From assembly GCF_003325375.1 (NCBI RefSeq), contig NZ_CP030862.1, forward strand, positions 3,599,501 to 3,663,500: a DNA stretch of 64,000 nucleotides. Direction: 5' to 3'. A program made the translations under genes and the position numbers. Positions 50,979-58,052 of this stretch are shown piece after piece; position 1 is the first letter of the stretch; the number at the start of each line of letters is the position of its first letter. The stretch comes from Streptomyces globosus. Its GTDB lineage: Bacteria > Actinomycetota > Actinomycetes > Streptomycetales > Streptomycetaceae. The notes beneath the pieces were generated by a model. The model saw only the letters and a program-made list of their open reading frames with translations. It was not told where the DNA came from and searched no databases.

Positions 50979-53651
50979 TCAGACCGGCTGCTGGACCATC
51001 CAGTGCCGGGGTTCTGTGTGGCGGACCCGCAGGAGGAATGCCAGGATTCCCGCGGTTCCGTCGCTCCAGCTCGTCGAGGCCTCCCCGTACTCGTTGGGGA
51101 AGACGACGTGGCTGCCGCGCCGGGCCCGTTCGGCGACGAGGAGACGGGCCAGGTCGTCGGCCATCGCCCGGTAGGAGGACTCCCCCGTGGCGTCGGCCAG
51201 GTCGAGGAGGAAGTCGCCGTTGCCGGCGAGGCCGTGGCATTGCGTCAGGGGGGCGCGGGAGGCACGCTGGACGACGGCGCGGGCCGCTCCGTGGGCGAGG
51301 TTGCGGAACCGGTCGTCCCCGGTCGCCTGCCACAGCCTGACCAGGAAGGATCCGATGCCGGCCGAGCCGTGGCACCAGTACGGTGCCGTGGGCAGGTCCG
51401 CGGTGTGGGCGGGCCAGTGGACCGCGTCGCCGACCCGCACGGCGCAGGCCGCGAGGTGTTCGCCCGCCGCCAGGGCGAGATCCCTGTGCTGTTGGCGTTC
51501 TGTGACGGCGGCGGCGGCGAGGAGGAAGCAGGCGATGCCTGCGGTGCCGTGGGCGAAGCCCAGGTAGCGTTTCCCGGCTTCGGCGGAGACGGCTTCCGCG
51601 GGGACCGGCCAGCTCACCGCGGCCGGCTCGCGCCGTGCGGCGGCGGCCAGCCGGTCGGCCGCGTCGGTGACGAGCCCGGCGAGGCGGGGGTCCCGGGTGC
51701 GATACCACAGGTGGGCGGCGGCGAGTCCGCTGCCTGCCGTGCCGTGGGTGATGTCGTGGCTGGGCGTCGGATCCTGCGGGGCCAGGGCCAGGGCCAGGGC
51801 GTGGTCCATGAGGGCGCTGTCGTTGACGGCGCGGCCGGCCTCGTACAGGGCCCAGGCGGTGCCGCGGCCGCCGAAGTGCAGGCCGGGGCGGGTCGAGCGG
51901 GTGTCGGTCCGGGCCGCCGTCCACCGGCCCGCGGTGGATATCAGCCCGGGGAGCCGCGGGTCGCCGGTGAGTTCGAAGTAGCGGGTCAGGACGGCGAGGA
52001 CTCCGGCCGCGCCCTGCTGGACGGTGCAGGGGTCGGCCTCGCCGGCCATCGTGGAGACGGGCCACAGCCGCCGGTCGTCCGCCGGGTCCATCGTGTCGAC
52101 GAGGTGGTCGACCATGCCGGCGATGGCGGCGTCCACCTCGTCGGCGGCCGTGCCGCCCGGCTGGGGTGCGGCGGCGGGGCGTGCGGGTCGCATCAGGGCG
52201 GTCGCGCGGAGGGCGGTGAGCGCCCTGGCGGGGTCCCAGCGCTCGGCGGGGTCGTCCTTCATCAGCCCGAGGACGGTCTCCTGGAGGGCCGGCGGCAGGT
52301 CGAGCGGTGCGGTGCAGGCGGTGAGCCAGGCGGCGAGCCGCTGCTCGGCGGGCCGGCCGGCGGGTTCCTCGGGGAGCAGGTTCGGGACCTTCCCGGCCAG
52401 GACGAAGCAGATGGTGGCGCCGAGGCTGTAGTAGTCGGCCGTCGGGGAGACCGGGGCGTCGGCCAGGCGTTCGGGGGCGCTGAAGCCGGGGGTGCCGACT
52501 CGGGTCGGCAGGGCGCCGTCTTCGCGGAGGACGGCGAGTTCGAGGTCGATGAGGCGGAGTTCGCCGTCCGGGCGGACCATGACGTTGCCGGGGGTGAAGT
52601 CCCGGAGGACGCAGCCGCGGGCGTGGGCCGCCGCGACCAGCTCCGCGAGGCGTACGGCCTGGGCGAGCGCGTCGGCGCGGTACTGCTCGCTGCCGGAGTC
52701 GCGGAAGTGCTCCGCGACCCAGGTGCGCAGGGGTATGCCCGGCACCTCCTCCTGGGCAAGGAACAGGTGCCCGCCGACCTCGAACATCGCGAGCGGCTCC
52801 GGTGCGAGGCCCGTTCCTCTGAGCTTCTCCAGCGTCCGTGCCTCGGCCCGGAGCCAGTCGCGGACGTCGGATCCGGACGCGTCGGCCTCGACGTGCGGCC
52901 GGGTCTCCTTGATCACCACGGGTGCGCCCGTGGTGACGTCCGTCCCCCGGTAGACGCCGCCCTTGTTGGTGTGCCGGATCGCCTCCCGTACGGAGAAGCG
53001 GCCGCCGAGGAGCACCGGGCTGGCGGCCGTCTGCTCGGTGCGCGGCGGGGCGGGGACGGACGGCGGGAAGGGGCTGACGGCCCAGGGGGGCGGGTCGTAC
53101 TGGCCTGTGCGCTTGTCTTCGACGGGGTTGCCGTCGGGGTCCTCGATGTACCACACCAGCAGGCCCTCGTCCGACAGCCGCCGCCGGCCGACGAAGGCGC
53201 CGTACCGGTAGTGGACCAGGCTGTGCGCGGCGTAGGGCTGGTCGGACAGGATGCGCGGGCCGGCGAGTCCCGCCGTGGCCCGGTGCAGCTGCTGCGCTAT
53301 TCGGGCCGCGTCGGCGTCGGAGGACGGGTAGACGGTGAGGAACTTGCCCGACGAACCGCGCGGCGTGGCGCGGGTGTTGAGCGCGCTGACCTGCTCCAGC
53401 GACCGGGCGAACTTGAACGCCGACTCCTCGCGCAGCAGCACGTCCAGGGACCGGGCGAGAACCTCCGGCGCGGAGGCGGCGGTTGCCGACACGTGGAGCT
53501 TCCAGCCCTGGGTGCGGGGGGTCGCGGAACCGGGCGTGAGGCGGCACCACATGTCGTCCGCGTCGACCGCCCAACGCGTTTCGGTGTCCGTGGCCTTGAG
53601 TGCGTCGTGGAGAAGGCTTTCGAGATCGGCTTCGGTTGCGTGGCTCGTCAT
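50979..53651 (-). CDS. venL: Class IV lanthipeptide synthetase (LanL)
   Basis: About 890 residues from ATG 53651, with a GAGGG site; a TTG 15 bases earlier lacks one. Three domains in order: a phospho-Ser/Thr lyase (~1-210; GKFLTVYPSSDADAARIAQQ, HSLVHYRYGAFVG), a Ser/Thr kinase (~225-480; VVIKETRP lysine, VLRDFTPGNVMV catalytic Asp, LIDLELA metal Asp) and a LanC-like cyclase (~530-890). The cyclase keeps zinc ligands: Cys in YWCHGSAGIG (~759) and Cys-His in TQCHGLAGNG (~803). These ligands separate class IV LanL from zinc-free class III LanKC. It phosphorylates and eliminates Ser/Thr of the precursor and forms thioether rings. First gene of the locus. Confidence 0.95.
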   Translation of the reverse strand: MTSHATEADLESLLHDALKATDTETRWAVDADDMWCRLTPGSATPRTQGWKLHVSATAASAPEVLARSLDVLLREESAFKFARSLEQVSALNTRATPRGSSGKFLTVYPSSDADAARIAQQLHRATAGLAGPRILSDQPYAAHSLVHYRYGAFVGRRRLSDEGLLVWYIEDPDGNPVEDKRTGQYDPPPWAVSPFPPSVPAPPRTEQTAASPVLLGGRFSVREAIRHTNKGGVYRGTDVTTGAPVVIKETRPHVEADASGSDVRDWLRAEARTLEKLRGTGLAPEPLAMFEVGGHLFLAQEEVPGIPLRTWVAEHFRDSGSEQYRADALAQAVRLAELVAAAHARGCVLRDFTPGNVMVRPDGELRLIDLELAVLREDGALPTRVGTPGFSAPERLADAPVSPTADYYSLGATICFVLAGKVPNLLPEEPAGRPAEQRLAAWLTACTAPLDLPPALQETVLGLMKDDPAERWDPARALTALRATALMRPARPAAAPQPGGTAADEVDAAIAGMVDHLVDTMDPADDRRLWPVSTMAGEADPCTVQQGAAGVLAVLTRYFELTGDPRLPGLISTAGRWTAARTDTRSTRPGLHFGGRGTAWALYEAGRAVNDSALMDHALALALAPQDPTPSHDITHGTAGSGLAAAHLWYRTRDPRLAGLVTDAADRLAAAARREPAAVSWPVPAEAVSAEAGKRYLGFAHGTAGIACFLLAAAAVTERQQHRDLALAAGEHLAACAVRVGDAVHWPAHTADLPTAPYWCHGSAGIGSFLVRLWQATGDDRFRNLAHGAARAVVQRASRAPLTQCHGLAGNGDFLLDLADATGESSYRAMADDLARLLVAERARRGSHVVFPNEYGEASTSWSDGTAGILAFLLRVRHTEPRHWMVQQPV

Positions 53652-54588
53652 GCGTGTCCCTCTCAACGGTGGAAACCGCTGGTGGAATGTGCCGTCGGTT
53701 TATGAACGTACAGTCCGCACCGCGCCGTCCGTCAGTGGCCGAAGGGAGCGCACGGAGTTGTTGCGGCGCCGAATGGCGTCTACCGGCGCGCGGGCAGGCG
53801 CGTTTGGCTCTGGAGGTCGGGGAGGCTCCTTGGTGCGCCTCGCGGGATCGCGACGGAGCGGCGCACGCACCTGAATTCAGGGGCGGAGCGGCAGCGGAAT
53901 TCGTCGGTGCGATTCCCGCTGCGGTCGGTTCCGTGGGAGAACGTCTGCCGCGGAAGCAGGGCCGACGCTCCATCGGGTCCGGCTTCCGGCGTACAGCTTT
54001 GCCGCTGCCCGGCCCGCGGTAAAGACTGTGTTTGCGCCGTCGCGGCAACCTGCGGCGGAGCATGATCCGGTCCGGCGGCCGGACGGCGATCATGCGTCTG
54101 AACTGGGCGCGGCCGCCGCGTCACACGCGTCACAACCCCCCGGCACATGCAGGGGATTGACTCAAAACGACAACCGGAATGCTTTCGGTCGACTTGGAGG
54201 CGAAAACCCGACAGCGCCGGCATCCGTGCTTCGGGAATACTGCACCGCCTTTCCGAACTCCTGTTTCCCTGCGCTTTGGGTGCAGGCAACCGGGGTGCGG
54301 GGAGGGCGGTGGTGAGCGTGCATTCTCCGCACCGTGCCGACCGGTTGCCCGGCCGTACGGAAAGGCAGATTCGGGCGGTGCGCAGCCTCGCCCCGACGGG
54401 CGCGTGCACGGGCGGGGTCACGCGGGCTTCCTGCCCGGGGTGGCCGAGTCCTCCTGGCAGCGCCCCGTCGTGCGGCGCCGGGTGCGCTCCCGCCGCGGCA
54501 CCCGGCGGACCGCGTCCGGGCCCGGACCGCATCCGCGGATCGGGCCCGGACGGAAGAGGAGAGTGGGGGCGACAGGACAGGAGGCGCT
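53652..54588. other. Long non-coding stretch upstream of the lanthipeptide locus
   Basis: About 937 bases without a supported gene, containing patches unusually rich in A/T (near 53690-53710 and 54140-54260). It should hold the promoter of the leftward lanthipeptide genes and that of the rightward UBP zinc-finger gene. A rightward TTGACT lies at 54157 but lacks a matching -10. No regulator gene or clear operator was identified. Confidence 0.5.
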
Positions 54589-54930
54589 GTGGGACGTGAA
54601 CCGGAGGCCCCGTTCTGGGCGCCTGCCCCCGACGGGGGCCGCGTGGAGCAGCCCGTCTGCTCCCACCTCGGGGAGGCGGTGCTCCGTCCCGTCCGCCACG
54701 TGGGGAAGGGGTGCGAGGACTGCGAGGCCGGGACGCCGCGGGTAGGCCTGCTGCGGTGTCTCACGTGCGGCCATGTCGGCTGCTGTGACAGCTCCCCGGG
54801 GCAGCACGCCCATGCCCACGCCGAGGCGTCCGCGCACCCCCTCGCCCAGTCCTGCGCGAGCGGTGCCCGGTGGGCCTGGTGCTATCCGGACGGCCTGTAC
54901 CTCGTCCCGGCCGCCCCGGCGCCGCGCTGA
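54589..54930 (+). CDS. UBP-type zinc finger protein
   Basis: A 113-residue protein from GTG 54589, with AGGAGG five bases upstream. Cys and His residues follow the UBP/ZnF pattern: VCSHLGEAV, GCEDCEAGTPRVGLLRCLTC, GHVGCCDSS and GQHAHAHAEASAHPL. In eukaryotes the fold binds the C-terminus of ubiquitin; in actinobacteria such stand-alone proteins are common and of unknown role. The ligands appear complete, so it probably binds zinc. The reading frame of a short-chain dehydrogenase runs antisense over it. Confidence 0.9.
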   Translation: MGREPEAPFWAPAPDGGRVEQPVCSHLGEAVLRPVRHVGKGCEDCEAGTPRVGLLRCLTCGHVGCCDSSPGQHAHAHAEASAHPLAQSCASGARWAWCYPDGLYLVPAAPAPR

Positions 54931-55900
54931 GCACGGCCCTGTACGGGGGCAGCCGGCCGGTGGGCGGGGGCGTCGTCAGCCCCAGAGGCGGGCGGCGAAG
55001 AACGCCGCGACCATGGCGGCGCCGAGGACGACGAGCGCGAGGAAGACGCCGGGGTGTTCCCAGGGGCCTCCGTCCGCGCGTTCCCGGTGGGCCGATGCGG
55101 TGGATCCTTCGGCCGGAGGAGTCTCCCCCGGCGGAATCCTGAGGTTCGACATGATCCCTCCTCGGAGCGGGTGGTGGGCGGTGGGGCGGTTCAGGGGGCC
55201 GGGCGGGCTCCGGACGCCAGGGCGGTGCCGTGAGCGGTGTCGCGGGAGCCGCCGGGGCGAGCAGTCGGTCGAGCAGGGCCGACACCGCGGCGTCCGGGTC
55301 TGCGGGCCGGGGCAGCGGCGGTGGGCTCCCCTCGACGGCGCGGGCGGCGAACCCCGTGTCCAGGTGGGGGAATCTGGCGTCGACGACGGCGACACGCCGC
55401 TTGCGCACCTCGCGGGCGAGGACGCCGAGCCAGCCGGCGAGCGCGGCTTTGGAGGCCGCGTAGTCGGCCGTACCGGCCAGGGGGGTGTCGACGACGGCGC
55501 CGGTCACCGCGGCGAGGAAGCCGCCGTCGCCGACCACGGGGGCGGCGCCCCGCAGGACAGCCATGGGACAGAGGGCGTTCACGGTGAGCAGGTGTTCGGC
55601 GGCGGCGTCCGACACGCGCGCTGCCGGCCCGAAGGCGGCGACGCCGACGGTCACCAGGACGCCGTCCAGGCCGCCGAGGGCCTCGGCCGCCCACGGAGCC
55701 AGACCGGAGCAGCCGCGCAGGTCGTAGGCGTCGATACGGCGGGCCGGGCTGCCGGTTCCGGCGGCCAGGGCCGCCAGGCGGCGGCGGTCGCGGCCGGCCA
55801 GCGCGGTCCGGCAGTGCCTCCCGGCCAGCCCGCGGACGGCGAGGGTGCCGATCTCGCCGGTGGCGCCGACCACCAGCACCCTCGCGCCGCCGCCGGGCAC
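54761..55900 (-). CDS. Short-chain dehydrogenase with an implausible C-terminal extension
   Basis: The frame starts at GTG 55900, with GAGGAG six bases upstream, two bases after the stop of the DUF4383 gene. The first ~230 residues are a short-chain dehydrogenase: NAD(P) site VLVVGATGEIGTLAVRGLAG, DAYDLRGCSG, NALCPMAVLRGAAP, VTGAVVDTPLAGTADYAASK with catalytic Tyr and Lys, and DARFPHLDTGFA. After about residue 235 the frame becomes Pro/Arg/Gly-rich and runs on to 54761, through the 58-residue gene and antisense to the UBP gene. The true protein probably ends near 55195 in another register (TGA), implying a frameshift in the gene or sequence near 55200-55290. Substrate unknown. Confidence 0.72.
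   Translation of the reverse strand: MPGGGARVLVVGATGEIGTLAVRGLAGRHCRTALAGRDRRRLAALAAGTGSPARRIDAYDLRGCSGLAPWAAEALGGLDGVLVTVGVAAFGPAARVSDAAAEHLLTVNALCPMAVLRGAAPVVGDGGFLAAVTGAVVDTPLAGTADYAASKAALAGWLGVLAREVRKRRVAVVDARFPHLDTGFAARAVEGSPPPLPRPADPDAAVSALLDRLLAPAAPATPLTAPPWRPEPARPPEPPHRPPPAPRRDHVEPQDSAGGDSSGRRIHRIGPPGTRGRRPLGTPRRLPRARRPRRRHGRGVLRRPPLGLTTPPPTGRLPPYRAVLSAAPGRPGRGTGRPDSTRPTGHRSRRTGRGGARTPRRGHGRAAPGSCHSSRHGRT
54976..55152 (-). CDS. Small single-helix membrane protein
   Basis: A 58-residue protein from ATG 55152, with GAGGAGGG immediately upstream. The N-terminal ~35 residues are polar (MSNLRIPPGETPPAEGS), followed by one membrane helix (GVFLALVVLGAAMVAAFFAA) and a short end (RLWG). Members of such small membrane proteins are common in Streptomyces; none is characterised that I recall. 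It lies on the same strand and inside the long frame of the upstream dehydrogenase, in another register, so one of the two extents is wrong; its own ribosome site supports it. Confidence 0.7.
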   Translation of the reverse strand: MSNLRIPPGETPPAEGSTASAHRERADGGPWEHPGVFLALVVLGAAMVAAFFAARLWG

Positions 55901-55902
55901 GT

Positions 55903-56439
55903 TCACCTCCTCGGCAGCTCGGCGGGCCGGCCGGCCGCCGGGCCGAGCCGCGGGCGGCCCGCCGTCTCGCGGGCGGCCTGGTCGGGGTGGCGGCGCCGCC
56001 AGTACGGGTTGTCGTGCGGCAGGCCGCCGCTGACCCGGCCGTACATGCCGAACGTCATGATCAGCAGGCCCATCAGGAAGCTGAAGAAGACGTTGGAGAG
56101 GCCGAAGTCCAAAATGTTGCCGGGTCGCCCGATGAGGAACAGGTGCACGAACCCGCTCAGGAGGAACAGCACGCCGACCGCGATGTTGACGGACGAGGCG
56201 ACGTTGCCGCCGATCAGGGCGGCGACGACCAGGAGCAGTCCGAACACGACCGAGACGGTGCTCAGCAGTCCGTTCGTGGACAGGCCGGCGATCTGCTGCC
56301 CGTCGGTGTCGAAGGCGGAGAGGCTGTCGGCGTAGCCGAGGCAGCCGAAGAGGAGGAGCAGCAGGCCGCACAGGGCGGCTCCGATCCGGTAGACCCTGTT
56401 CAGGGGGTGGTCGACCGGAAGTTCGTCACGCAGGCTCAT
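55903..56439 (-). CDS. DUF4383 membrane protein
   Basis: A 178-residue protein from ATG 56439, with GGGAGG four bases upstream. Four membrane helices: IGAALCGLLLLLFGCLGYAD, LLSTVSVVFGLLLVVAALIG, SVNIAVGVLFLLSGFVHLF and VFFSFLMGLLIMTFGMYGRV. The loops carry the family features: PLNRVYRIG, GLSTNGLLS and GRPGNILDFGLSNV. The C-terminal ~40 residues are basic and end near the ribosome site of the downstream dehydrogenase. The function of DUF4383 is unknown. Probably co-transcribed with the dehydrogenase. Confidence 0.93.
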   Translation of the reverse strand: MSLRDELPVDHPLNRVYRIGAALCGLLLLLFGCLGYADSLSAFDTDGQQIAGLSTNGLLSTVSVVFGLLLVVAALIGGNVASSVNIAVGVLFLLSGFVHLFLIGRPGNILDFGLSNVFFSFLMGLLIMTFGMYGRVSGGLPHDNPYWRRRHPDQAARETAGRPRLGPAAGRPAELPRR

Positions 56440-56545
56440 GGGTCCTCCCGTGGATGGCTGCATACAGGCCCCGAGGTCTCCAGGCTGGGGCGCGGCTGCC
56501 GGTACGGAAAGTCGCAGTGATTCTGCACCGTTTTGCCTGACTCCT

Positions 56546-56568
56546 CCGCACATGCCGGGGATGTGCGG
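56546..56568 (-). terminator. Hairpin after the cbiZ gene
   Basis: CCGCACAT (56546-56553) pairs perfectly with ATGTGCGG (56561-56568) around a 7-base loop, six bases past the stop of the leftward cbiZ gene. Confidence 0.65.
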
Positions 56569-56574
56569 TACCGC

Positions 56575-57261
56575 TCAGGCGGCGGGCGGACGGGCAGCGG
56601 CGTGCACGGCCCGGTGGACGGCGCGGGCCAGGCGCGCGCCCCACAGGGAGCGGGGGCCGGCAAAGGGGTGGGCGTCCTCGCCCCCGCGGGGGACGCGGGC
56701 GGCGACGCACACGGCGTCCGTCGGGGTGCCCGAGCAGTCGTATCCGGCGTCCAGCAGCGCCTGCACCTTGGCTTCGGTGGCGGTTGCCACCGCGTTGACC
56801 AGCGCGGCATCGGTCAGGGCCACGGGAAGCGCCACCACGATGTTGACCGTGCCCGGCTGCGGCGCCGCGGCGGCGCCCTGCCCGGGAGCGGCCGCCCAGC
56901 CCCGCACTCCGAGCCCCGCGGTGGCCACCGCCTCCGCTCCCGCGTCGTGCGCGTGGCCGTACGCGCGGACGTCGGCGGCTGTCATCAGGCCGACGCCAGG
57001 CCCGCGCACGCCCGCGTCCCGGGCGAGCTCCGCGAGGTGGCGTTCCGGATCGGTGCGCCGGTAGCCGTGCGACACCTGGGCGTTGAGGACCCAGGCCCGT
57101 TCCCCGATGCCGCCGCCGAGGACGGCGCTGCTGATCATCCGCCAGTCCGCACCGGCCCGCCACAGAAGGCCGTGCAGCCGCTCGCCGCCCTCCAGGCGGT
57201 CGAGCGGCTGCACGGGCAGCAGGCCGGTTGCGGGGCGGGGCGGCGGAATGACTGCGGACAC
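56575..57261 (-). CDS. cbiZ: Adenosylcobinamide amidohydrolase
   Basis: A 228-residue protein from GTG 57261. The CbiZ core is recognisable: RMISSAVLGGGIGERAWVLN, VSHGYRRTDPERHLAELARD, VGLMTAADVRAYGHAHDAGA and the long strand TVNIVVALPVALTDAALVNA followed by ATEAKVQALLDAGYDCSGTP and TDAVCVAA. CbiZ cleaves the amide bond of adenosylcobinamide and pseudo-B12, returning it to adenosylcobyric acid for rebuilding cobalamin. Here it stands alone, without other cobalamin genes or a visible B12 riboswitch upstream. It would let the cell salvage foreign corrinoids. Confidence 0.9.
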   Translation of the reverse strand: MSAVIPPPRPATGLLPVQPLDRLEGGERLHGLLWRAGADWRMISSAVLGGGIGERAWVLNAQVSHGYRRTDPERHLAELARDAGVRGPGVGLMTAADVRAYGHAHDAGAEAVATAGLGVRGWAAAPGQGAAAAPQPGTVNIVVALPVALTDAALVNAVATATEAKVQALLDAGYDCSGTPTDAVCVAARVPRGGEDAHPFAGPRSLWGARLARAVHRAVHAAARPPAA

Positions 57262-57354
57262 CGGGCGGGAACTCCTTGCGGGGCGGGGACCGGCTGATCG
57301 TACGCCGCGGCAGCCGCCCGCGCGGAGGGGAGGGGAGGCCGGGGCGGTGCAGGG

Positions 57355-57382
57355 CCTGCCCCCGTCCCGTGGCGGGGGCAGG
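57355..57382 (-). terminator. Hairpin after the fasciclin gene
   Basis: CCTGCCCCCG (57355-57364) pairs with CGGGGGCAGG (57373-57382) perfectly across an 8-base loop, 12 bases after the leftward fasciclin gene's stop. Confidence 0.8.
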
Positions 57383-57394
57383 TACCGCCGACCG

Positions 57395-58045
57395 CTACTT
57401 CGGCATCAGGACGGTGTCGATGATGTAGACGTTGGCGTTCGCCGTCTTGACGTTGCCGCACACCACCGCCGCCGTGTCGTTGACCTTGTAGGACTCGCCC
57501 GAGCCCTTGGTCGTGACCGTGCCCTTCTGGAGGGTCTCGAAGGAGCCGTTCTCGAGCTGCTGCGGCGTCAGCCTCTGCCCGACGACGTGGTAGGTGAGGA
57601 TGTTCGTCAGGGCCGCCTTGTCGGCGAGGACCTTGTCGAGGTCGGCCTTCGGGATCTTGGCGAAGGCTTCGTTGGTGGGCGCGAAGACGGTGATGTCCTT
57701 CGCGTTGTTCAGGGTGTCGACGAGGCCGGCCTGCTTCACCGCGGCGACGAGGGTGGAGAGGGCCGGGTTGTTGGAGGCCGCGGTGGCGACCGGGTCCTGG
57801 GCCATGCCCTCGAAGGAGCCGGCGCCTTCCTCGGGCACGCTCGCGCAGCCCGGGCCGAACGGCTTGCCGCCCGTTGCCGCGTCGTCCATCGGGGCGCTCC
57901 CGGCGGTCTGCGCTGCCCCCTCGGCTCCCGCGGTGGGGGCGGCCTTGGTCTCGCTGCCGGAGTCGGAGCACGCGGCGAGGGAGAAGGGCAGGACGGCTGC
58001 GGCCGCAACGGCGACTGCGGTACGGCGGATGCGGATGGTGTTCAT
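57395..58045 (-). CDS. Fasciclin-domain lipoprotein, MPT70/MPT83-like
   Basis: A 216-residue protein from ATG 58045; the AGGAG ribosome site is formed by the last codons of the upstream molybdoenzyme gene. A lipoprotein signal peptide ends at the lipobox LAAC (Cys26). After a ~45-residue Ala/Gly linker the mature part has GPGCASVPEEGAGSF and a single FAS1 domain: NNPALSTLVAAVKQAGLVDT, ITVFAPTNEAFAKIPKADLD, LTNILTYHVVGQRLTPQQL, VVCGNVKTANANVYIIDTVL. This matches mycobacterial MPT70/MPT83, known members of the SigK regulon. Likely surface-exposed; adhesion or sensing is family inference. Seven bases after the molybdoenzyme, hence one operon. Confidence 0.94.
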   Translation of the reverse strand: MNTIRIRRTAVAVAAAAVLPFSLAACSDSGSETKAAPTAGAEGAAQTAGSAPMDDAATGGKPFGPGCASVPEEGAGSFEGMAQDPVATAASNNPALSTLVAAVKQAGLVDTLNNAKDITVFAPTNEAFAKIPKADLDKVLADKAALTNILTYHVVGQRLTPQQLENGSFETLQKGTVTTKGSGESYKVNDTAAVVCGNVKTANANVYIIDTVLMPK

Positions 58046-58052
58046 GGTGGGT

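Noticed and set aside
50979..53651. Class III lanthipeptide synthetase (LanKC) and SapB-like product
   Set aside because: The cyclase domain keeps Cys and Cys-His zinc ligands and the precursor resembles VenA, so class IV fits better.
49965..53705. A 1,246-codon rightward open frame across the lanthipeptide locus
   Set aside because: It is antisense to LanL, the precursor and the ABC ATPase, all with strong motifs.
57262..57394. Cobalamin riboswitch associated with cbiZ
   Set aside because: The gap upstream of cbiZ is about 130 bases and contains a fasciclin terminator but no visible B12-box-like sequence.
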